Assembly (NCBI GenBank): GCA_025362765.1
Contig: JANYFI010000330.1
Coordinates: 1-7,096 of the forward strand
Reading direction: 5' to 3'
Origin: Ferruginibacter sp.
Lineage (GTDB): Bacteria; Bacteroidota; Bacteroidia; Chitinophagales; Chitinophagaceae
Length of the DNA stretch: 7,096 nucleotides
The position numbers and the translations under genes were made by a program. The notes under the pieces were generated by a model. That model was not told the origin of the DNA. It did not search any database and was given only the letters and a program-made list of their open reading frames with translations. Positions 1 to 5,600 of this stretch are shown in pieces (within the stretch, counting starts at the first letter, position 1; each line of letters starts with the position of its first letter).

Positions 1-222
1 AATATTTGTGAAACAGATACTTTTGCCTGGGACAGAAAACTAAATGAAGTAAGAGAAGGCGATTACCTGGTTTTTTACAATGCTGGTGCGTATGGTTTTG
101 AAATGAGCAGCAATTTCAACAGCCGTTTAAAACCGGCGGAGGTAATGCTGTTGGATGGCAAAGCAAAACTCATCCGCAAAAAAGATGAGTTTGAAGACCT
201 GTTAAAAAACCAGGTGATCTAA
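1..222 (+). CDS. lysA: Diaminopimelate decarboxylase, C-terminal end (5' truncated by window edge)
   Basis: This is the last 73 codons of a PLP-dependent diaminopimelate decarboxylase, which converts meso-diaminopimelate to L-lysine and CO2 in the cytoplasm as the final step of lysine synthesis. Frame 1 is open from the first base to TAA at 220-222. Two family signatures are visible. The first is Cys-Glu at local residues 3-4, in the ICETDTF context, which reaches the active site of the partner subunit in the dimer. The second is AGAYGFEMSSNFNSR at local residues 28-42, whose Tyr31 is the conserved residue near the cofactor. The tail PAEVMLLDGKAKLIRKKDEF also matches the usual end of the family. 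Family members are about 400 residues, so roughly 80% of the gene lies to the left. A strong terminator begins about 22 bases after the stop, so this gene ends its transcript. Related ornithine/arginine-type decarboxylases of the same fold are less likely, because the CExD and AGAYG motifs together are typical of LysA. Confidence 0.93.
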   Translation, partial: NICETDTFAWDRKLNEVREGDYLVFYNAGAYGFEMSSNFNSRLKPAEVMLLDGKAKLIRKKDEFEDLLKNQVI

Positions 223-244
223 ATAAATAATTTTTATTTTTTGC

Positions 245-296
245 AACGCAGAAAAATAGTCAGCCGATAGAAATGCTGCTTTTTTCTGCGTTTTTT
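245..296 (+). terminator. Rho-independent terminator after lysA
   Basis: A perfect 12-bp stem pairs AACGCAGAAAAA (245-256) with TTTTTCTGCGTT (281-292). The T run at 291-296 overlaps the foot of the stem. The 24-nt loop can form a small inner stem, CAGC (261-264) with GCTG (275-278). The stem lies 22 bases after the lysA stop. There is no A run before the left arm, so it should act mainly on rightward transcription. Confidence 0.8.
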
Positions 297-447
297 ATTG
301 TTGGATGTTTAAAGCAAACAGTTTGAAACAGGCTTTATAATATGCTCATTAGCAGGATAAAAAATAGACATCCTCCTAAAAGTTTACGGCTAAACCCTTG
401 CATTCCGGTATTAATTATTGTAATTTAAAGGTCTAAAATGCTTGATT
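297..447. other. Intergenic region upstream of the DoxX-like gene, no clear promoter
   Basis: About 150 bases lie between the lysA terminator and the DoxX-like gene. No open frame of interest is seen. A TTTG at 322-325 could serve as a Bacteroidota -33 element, but I find no good TAnnTTTG partner at the expected distance. AAAGG at 427-431 is the only purine-rich stretch near the start, and it is rather far (16 bases) from ATG 448. The promoter of the DoxX-like gene is presumably here but cannot be placed. Confidence 0.4.
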
Positions 448-855
448 ATGAAACTTCCACATGTCTTAGCCCGTTTAGCCATTTACTTACTTTCTATTGT
501 AATGATCATTTTCGGAATTCAACATTTTTTACATCCGCGTGACCTGGTAAATTATGTACCGCAATTTTTACCTGGCGGCATTATCTGGGTATATTTTGTG
601 GGCATTGCATTTATTTTGGTAGCAGTAGCCTTCGTTACCAACAAAATGGTGAAGGCGGCAGGCTATCTGCTTGCCGTGTTACTTTTTGTATTTGTGCTTA
701 CCATTCATTTGCCAAATTATATGAACGCCGGCAATGCAGAAGCCAGGCAGGCAGCGCTCATCAGTTTGCTGAAAGATACCGCCATCGCCTGTTTTGCCTT
801 GTACATTGGTGCAGGCGCCCATCACCAAAAATTACACATGGAAGATAGTGATTAA
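448..855 (+). CDS. DoxX-like small integral membrane protein (135 aa)
   Basis: The gene encodes a 135-residue protein with four predicted membrane helices, at about residues 9-27, 44-63, 69-88 and 101-123, in the inner membrane. The segment GIQHFLHP...YVPQFLPGGIIWVYFVGIAF (residues 24-54) has the layout of DoxX-like family proteins: helix 1 ends in a G-x-x-HF stretch, followed by a short P-rich loop (xPxxLPGG) before helix 2. The length and four-helix form fit this family (about 120-150 residues). The biochemical role is unknown for most members. The name derives from a thiosulfate:quinone oxidoreductase subunit, and that activity should not be assumed here. I chose ATG 448. The same frame also has a TTG two codons earlier (442), and an ATG at 438 is out of frame. 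The gene follows the lysA terminator and precedes a repeat-filled gap, so it is probably monocistronic. The tail is short and polar (HHQKLHMEDSD), as expected for a cytoplasmic end. Confidence 0.82.
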   Translation: MKLPHVLARLAIYLLSIVMIIFGIQHFLHPRDLVNYVPQFLPGGIIWVYFVGIAFILVAVAFVTNKMVKAAGYLLAVLLFVFVLTIHLPNYMNAGNAEARQAALISLLKDTAIACFALYIGAGAHHQKLHMEDSD

Positions 856-869
856 ACGTTGTTTATTGG

Positions 870-956
870 TTTCACACAACGTACACAACGAATGCAATGG
901 GCGCAACGAATAACAACTTTGTAATCGTTGTATGCTTTGTCCTCTTTTGTGTGAAA
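870..956. repeat. Inverted repeat built of 9-nt-spaced heptamers, copy 1
   Basis: The outer arms TTTCACACAA (870-879) and TTGTGTGAAA (947-956) are perfect reverse complements. An inner stem pairs CAACGA (904-909) with TCGTTG (925-930). The left arm holds five degenerate units starting at 875, 884, 893, 902 and 911 (CACAACG, CACAACG, TGCAATG, CGCAACG, TAACAAC-like), each exactly 9 nt apart. The right arm holds complementary units at 917, 926, 935 and 944 (CTTTGTA, CGTTGTA, CTTTGTC, CTTTTGT), also 9 nt apart. The element starts about 15 bases after the DoxX-like stop. It could fold as an RNA or DNA hairpin, and it may end or protect the upstream transcript, but it lacks a clean terminal U tract. 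It is not CRISPR-like, having no constant repeat and no spacers. Confidence 0.75.
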
Positions 957-972
957 TAAAAAAATTGGCACG

Positions 973-1047
973 CTACAAAGGCAGCAATACATATTTACGT
1001 TGCGTCCGTGGTATCCTTTGCTCCCTTTGTGCGAAACAAAAAATTGC
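973..1047. repeat. Second, more degenerate copy of the 9-nt-spaced inverted repeat
   Basis: The right arm has units at 998, 1007, 1016 and 1025 (CGTTGCG, CGTGGTA, CTTTGCT, CTTTGTG), again 9 nt apart. The left arm has ACAAAGG (975) and GCAATAC (984), which resemble the reverse complement of 1012-1032. The end GTGCGAAACAAAAAATTG (1029-1046) matches the end of copy 1, GTGTGAAATAAAAAAATTG (949-967), so the two copies share an orientation and lie about 80 bases apart. The left arm is shortened compared with copy 1. The two copies fill most of the gap between the DoxX-like and transporter genes. Confidence 0.6.
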
Positions 1048-1084
1048 CTGATAGAAATTTATCCATGGAGATAAAATATAACAG

Positions 1085-1120
1085 TTTGTAAAAACAGGCT
1101 GAAATAAAAAGCTATTTTTG
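1085..1120 (+). promoter_or_regulatory. Putative Bacteroidota-type promoter for the transporter gene
   Basis: TATTTTTG at 1113-1120 is an exact match to the TAnnTTTG -7 element used by the primary sigma factor of Bacteroidota. TTTG at 1085-1088 is a candidate -33 element. The 24-base spacing is slightly longer than usual. Transcription would then begin around 1125, leaving about 25 bases of leader before ATG 1151. The TTG at 1118 lies inside the -7 box, so it cannot be the start codon if this promoter is used. Confidence 0.5.
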
Positions 1121-1150
1121 ACTAACGGGTTGTGTAATCCTGTTAATCAA

Positions 1151-2350
1151 ATGATCAAAAACATTTCTTCCTTTATAAAAAATAAACCGGCCCTGGCGGT
1201 AGGTTTTCTTTTCGCCACTTCCAGTTTGTTGTTTGGCACTTGGGTAGCAGCCATTCCCGGCATCAAACAGCGCCTTAATTTTGATGATGGCAGCCTCGGT
1301 TTATCATTGCTGTTATCGCCGTTGGGAGCCATCAGCGGCATGTTGTTATCCACCCGCATTTTTAGTAAAATACCCGTAGGCCGATGGATGCTGAATGGCT
1401 ACCGGTTATTGTGTTTGCTGATGATATTGCAGATCAATGCGGTGAATAGACCCATGTTTTGGCTGGTGTTGTACCTGTATGGATTTTGCAGCTTTTTAAA
1501 CGGCGTATCGTCCAATGCCACCGTAAACCTGATGGAGAAAAAAGCAAATCGCTTGTTTATGAGTACCTGTCATGGCATGTATAGCCTGGGAGGTGCTGTC
1601 AGCGCTGGCTTAGCTGCGTTGCTCATTTCAATTCACGTGATAGCCGGATGGCAGATAGTGATAGTAGCCAGCACGATTTTTATCATTATTACAGCCAATC
1701 AAAAACATTTGCTGCTGCACCAGGATATTATTCACAGCCGTTCGGGTATTAAACTGCCTTCGCCCGCTATTTTAGGCATTTCATTTATTTGTATGGTAAC
1801 CTTTATGGCAGAGGGTTGCGTGGCTGACTGGAGCGCCATTTACCTGAAAGAATCACTGCACGCACCCAAAGCAATGATTAGCCTTGGGTACGCCGGTTTT
1901 TCCATTGCGATGACGCTGGGTCGATTAAATGGCGATAGCCTGATTGCTGCTATCGGCAGTAAAAAAATTGTCATAATGGGCTGTTTATTATCGGCTACAG
2001 GGTTTACCGCAGTGGTATTGGCGCCGGTCGTATCCGTTGCCCTTGCGGGATATATTTTAATTGGGTTTGGCTCTTCCTGCATTGTGCCGGTATTGTTCAG
2101 TGCTGCAGCCAATATTCCGGGCACCAGTACCGTGGAAGGCTTTGCCATGGTAACAACCGGCGGGCTCATCGGCTTCCTCACGGGCCCGTCGCTGATTGGG
2201 TTTATCTCCAAAATCTCCAATTTGTCAAAGGGCCTTTCGCTGTTGATTGTAATGGCCTTGCTGGCTGCAACCGTAGCCTGGAAAAACAGGTTTTTTGCGG
2301 ATAAAAAAGCAGCCATGCCCGAGCTGGAATATGATGAGCAATTGTACTGA
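1151..2350 (+). CDS. Major facilitator superfamily transporter, YbjJ-like
   Basis: The gene encodes a 399-residue inner-membrane secondary transporter of about twelve hydrophobic helices, a normal length for the superfamily. The first helix begins near residue 14, with FATSSLLFGTWVAAIPGIKQ at 21-40. The helix 2-3 loop has STRIFSKIPVGRW (67-79), a degenerate form of the MFS motif. The resemblance to E. coli YbjJ and its relatives, recalled from memory, is seen at CHGMYSLGGAVSAGL (140-154), FMAEGCVADWSAIYLKESL (218-236), the second-half loop motif LGYAGFSIAMTLGRLNGD (245-262), and TTGGLIGFLTGPSLIGFI (335-352). The central loop (about 182-203) is polar and short. The substrate is unknown: YbjJ-type proteins are annotated only as putative transporters, and sugar or drug transport would be a guess. 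I chose ATG 1151. A TTG at 1118 would add 11 residues but lies inside the likely promoter. No gene nearby suggests a substrate, and no strong terminator follows the stop. Confidence 0.92.
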   Translation: MIKNISSFIKNKPALAVGFLFATSSLLFGTWVAAIPGIKQRLNFDDGSLGLSLLLSPLGAISGMLLSTRIFSKIPVGRWMLNGYRLLCLLMILQINAVNRPMFWLVLYLYGFCSFLNGVSSNATVNLMEKKANRLFMSTCHGMYSLGGAVSAGLAALLISIHVIAGWQIVIVASTIFIIITANQKHLLLHQDIIHSRSGIKLPSPAILGISFICMVTFMAEGCVADWSAIYLKESLHAPKAMISLGYAGFSIAMTLGRLNGDSLIAAIGSKKIVIMGCLLSATGFTAVVLAPVVSVALAGYILIGFGSSCIVPVLFSAAANIPGTSTVEGFAMVTTGGLIGFLTGPSLIGFISKISNLSKGLSLLIVMALLAATVAWKNRFFADKKAAMPELEYDEQLY

Positions 2351-2545
2351 TGTAAATGTGCACACAGACTTTTTTCTTACGCATACAGATTTGGGATAAT
2401 TCTAAAAGCGGCCATAGAAATCAAATGTAAGATTTGAATAAAATCTGAACCAGCTGCCAATCAGGGTAAATTGTAAAACGAAGCCAGGGCAAAGAAGATA
2501 TTCTATTAAATTTTTTTACAAATAGATTAACAGCATTTATTTTTA

Positions 2546-2558
2546 GTACAATTTGTAC
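2546..2558. promoter_or_regulatory. Perfect 13-nt palindrome, possible operator
   Basis: GTACAATTTGTAC is a perfect inverted repeat of GTACAA around one central T, 91 bases before the start of the macroglobulin gene. It overlaps TACAATTTG, which is one base longer than a TAnnTTTG -7 box. A symmetric site at this position could bind a dimeric regulator. In AT-rich DNA a chance origin remains possible. Confidence 0.35.
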
Positions 2559-2598
2559 ATGTCATTTTTTTATATAACATTTACATCGGCAAACCTTA

Positions 2599-2623
2599 CA
2601 GTACCGCTATCCTGGTGGTACTG
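2599..2623 (+). promoter_or_regulatory. Leader hairpin ahead of the macroglobulin gene
   Basis: CAGTACC (2599-2605) and GGTACTG (2617-2623) form a perfect 7-bp stem with an 11-nt loop. It ends 25 bases before ATG 2649. It lacks the T run of a terminator, being followed by A-rich sequence. If transcribed, it would sit in the 5' leader and could affect mRNA stability or ribosome access, or it could be a DNA-level operator. Confidence 0.35.
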
Positions 2624-2648
2624 AACAAAAAAAATACAACATACATTT

Positions 2649-5600
2649 ATGGAGTTCGATGCTGTTAACCGTTCTGAAAAGTTCAGTGCGATATTTTTGC
2701 GCACCCTGCTGTGTGCCACTTTATTCATCACCCTTTTTTCCTGCAGTAAAAAAAATAAATGGATTGAAGTTGATCCGGCTTTTAGCAAGTATGTAGATGC
2801 TTACACCACCGGCATCATCAGTAAAACTGCCAACGTTCGAATTCAACTGGCAGGCGCTGCTAACACAACGCATACCCTTGGCGAAGAAGTGAAGGAAACA
2901 CTCTTTGATATTTCGCCTTCGGTAAAAGGAAAAGCAATGTGGGTAGATGCCACCACCATTGAATTTAAGCCTGACACCTTTTTGCTGCCTAACCAATTGT
3001 ACCAGGTACAATTCAGGCTGGGCAAGGTTACCAAAGTGCCAGACAAGTATGACAATTTCCGCTTTAGTATGCAAACGGTAAAACCGTCTTTTAAAATTAA
3101 CGACAACGGGCTGAGAAGCAATGGCAGTAAAACCAACATGTTTTTAAACGGAGATTTGGAAACCGCTGATGTGGAAAAAGGGGCTGAAATAGAAAAATTG
3201 TTAACGGCTACACAAAACAGCAAAGCGTTAAAAATAAACTGGCAACACAATGACGCTGCAAAAAGTCACAGCTATACGGTGGAAGGCATTGTGCGGGGAA
3301 GCAGTGAAAATAAGATTAGTCTGCACTGGGACGGGCAACCTATGGGTATTAACGTAAAAGGCGATAAAGAAATACACGTGCCTGCCGCCGGTGATTTTAA
3401 GGTGATGAATGTAATGGCGGGGAATGATGCGCAGCAATATGCTTCGGTGCAATTCAGCGATCCCATTGCCATTGGACAAGACCTTACCGGTTTGATTACG
3501 GTAAGCAACCAGGCCGATATTTCGTACACCATCAATGGCAGCGAAGTAAAGGTATTTACAGGTGGTAAACTCGATGGTAATTATACGGTAAACGTGAATG
3601 CCGGCATTAAAAATACCTGGGGCGGTATCTTAAGCCAGGGCTTTGTCAGCAATATCAATTTTGAAAATAGGCTGCCATCTGTAAAAATCCAGGGCAAGGG
3701 AAATATACTGCCTAACTCCGGCCGCCTGGTGTTGCCTTTTGAAACGGTTAATTTAAATGCGGTAGATATCAGCATCATCAAAATTTTTGAAAACAATGTA
3801 CCGCAGTTTTTACAGGATAATAATTTAGGTGGTAACTCAGATCTTCGCCGCGTAGCAAAGCCAATTGTACAAAAAACCTTGCGGCTCGATGATGATAAAA
3901 CGCTCGACCTTCATAAGCACCAGCATTTTTCTTTGGACATTGATAAATTTTTAAAAACAGAACCCGGCGCAATTTACAGGGTAACTATCGGCTTCAGGCC
4001 ACAATATTCTTTGTATCAAAGTACGGATACTACGGCGAAAAACAGCGATGAAGAAAGCAGCTATCGTGATGAAGAAGAGAACTACAGCAGCAACAGCGGA
4101 GTAGACGAAAATGATGAATTCTGGAACCGCTACGATACTTATTATCCATACGGCTATAACTGGCAACGCAAAGACGATCCCAACAGCAAATCTTATTACA
4201 ATAAAGATCGCTGGGCCACCCGTAATATCCTCGCCAGTAATATTGGCCTTACCGCTAAACGAGGCACCGATAATAAATTAATTGTTGCTGTCAGCAATAT
4301 CCTCAGCACCGAACCAATGGCCGGTGTTGAATTGAGCGTGTTGGATTACCAGCAAACGATTGTTAGCAATGGAAAAAGTGGCAGCGATGGTTTTGCAGAG
4401 ATGGAAGTAAAAAGAAAACCGTATTTACTGATTGCAAAAAAAGGCGATGAAAGAGGATACCTGAAATTAGATGATGGCAGCTCCCTGGCATTAAGCCGTT
4501 TTGATGTGGGCGGAGAAGAAGTAAAGAACGGCATTAAAGGATTTATTTTCGGCGAACGGGGCGTATGGCGTCCGGGCGATACCATGTATATCAATTGTAT
4601 TATTGAAGACAAAGAAAAAAAATTACCTAAGGATCACCCGGTAGAATTTAGCCTGTTTACCCCACAAGGACAACTCTATAAACACATTATACAAAGCGAT
4701 GCGGCAGATGGATTTTACTTATTTAAAACCAGCACGGATGCCAGTTCACCCACCGGCAACTGGCTGGCAAAAATAAAATGCGGCGGCGCCAATTTTGAAA
4801 AGACTATTAAGGTAGAAACGGTGATGCCGAACCGCTTAAAAATAAATGTTGATTTTGGAAAAGATGCAGTTTTGGGCAAGGGAAACACGGAGGCCGGCAC
4901 CATCAACGCCAAGTGGCTTTTTGGTACTCCCGCCAAAAACCTGAAAGCAAAAATTGATGCTTCGCTATATGCGATGAAGACAGGGTTTGCCAAATTTGCG
5001 GGCTACGATTTTGATAACCCAACCAGCAAGTACAGCACGCAAAGCAAAACACTTTTAGATGGCACGTTGGATGCTGAAGGAAACGCAGTGATTAAACCAA
5101 ATTTTGAACTAAACGAAAATGCGCCCGGCATGCTGAATGCCAATATGGTGATAAAAGTATTTGAACCTGGCGGCAGTTTTAGTATAGATAATATGACTGT
5201 TCCTTACAGTCCTTATATAAGCTATGCCGGCATTAAATTACCTGAAGGGGAAAAACCATTTGATTATTTGCTGGCCGGTAAAACACAAACTGCGCAAATA
5301 GTCAACGTTGACAGCAAAGGAAATTTACTAAATGGCAACAGTACCATGGAAGTGCAGTTTTACCGCATTCAGTGGCGCTGGTGGTGGGATGACAATGGTG
5401 ATAACCTGAGCAACTTTACACAAAATGAATACAATAAATTAATAAAGAAAGATACGGTGCAACTTAGCAATGGAAGAGGTCGCTGGCAGTTTGGCACTTC
5501 TGCCAACGAATGGGGACGTTACCTTATTTTGGTGAAAGATGTAAGGAGTGGTCACACAACCGGATCAGCATTTTACATTGATGAACCGGGCTGGCAAAGC

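Larger units (their letters stand above)
2351..2648. other. Intergenic region upstream of the macroglobulin gene
   Basis: This stretch of 298 AT-rich bases holds no convincing gene. Short AT-rich hairpins are possible at 2421-2437 (TCAAAT/ATTTGA) and 2430-2446 (AGATTT/AAATCT). They overlap and are mutually exclusive, but they are weak. No GC-rich hairpin followed by a T run is seen after the transporter stop. A 13-nt palindrome and a leader hairpin near the right end are listed separately. Sequences resembling the -7 element occur (TATTTTTA at 2538-2545, TACAATTTG at 2547-2555), but neither is an exact match, so the promoter is not placed. Confidence 0.5.

Noticed and set aside
438..450. Alternative starts at ATG 438 or TTG 442 for the DoxX-like gene
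   Set aside because: ATG 438 is out of frame with the conserved protein. TTG 442 adds only two residues, and an ATG at 448 is available.
870..1046. CRISPR array
   Set aside because: The units are 7-9 nt, degenerate, and arranged as inverted arms. There are no constant 25-40 nt repeats separated by unique spacers.
1840..2316. A 158-codon reverse-strand open frame
   Set aside because: It lies entirely inside the transporter gene on the opposite strand and shows no family motif. The + strand product has clear MFS features.
2421..2446. Attenuator-like pair of mutually exclusive hairpins
   Set aside because: The two 6-bp stems are almost entirely A/T, have no leader peptide or T run, and lie 200 bases from the next gene. 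Chance is the simplest explanation.
2570..4993. Several reverse-strand open frames of 64-135 codons opposite the macroglobulin gene
   Set aside because: They overlap a long + strand gene with clear family motifs, have no recognisable protein features, and are explained as antisense shadows of its codon pattern.
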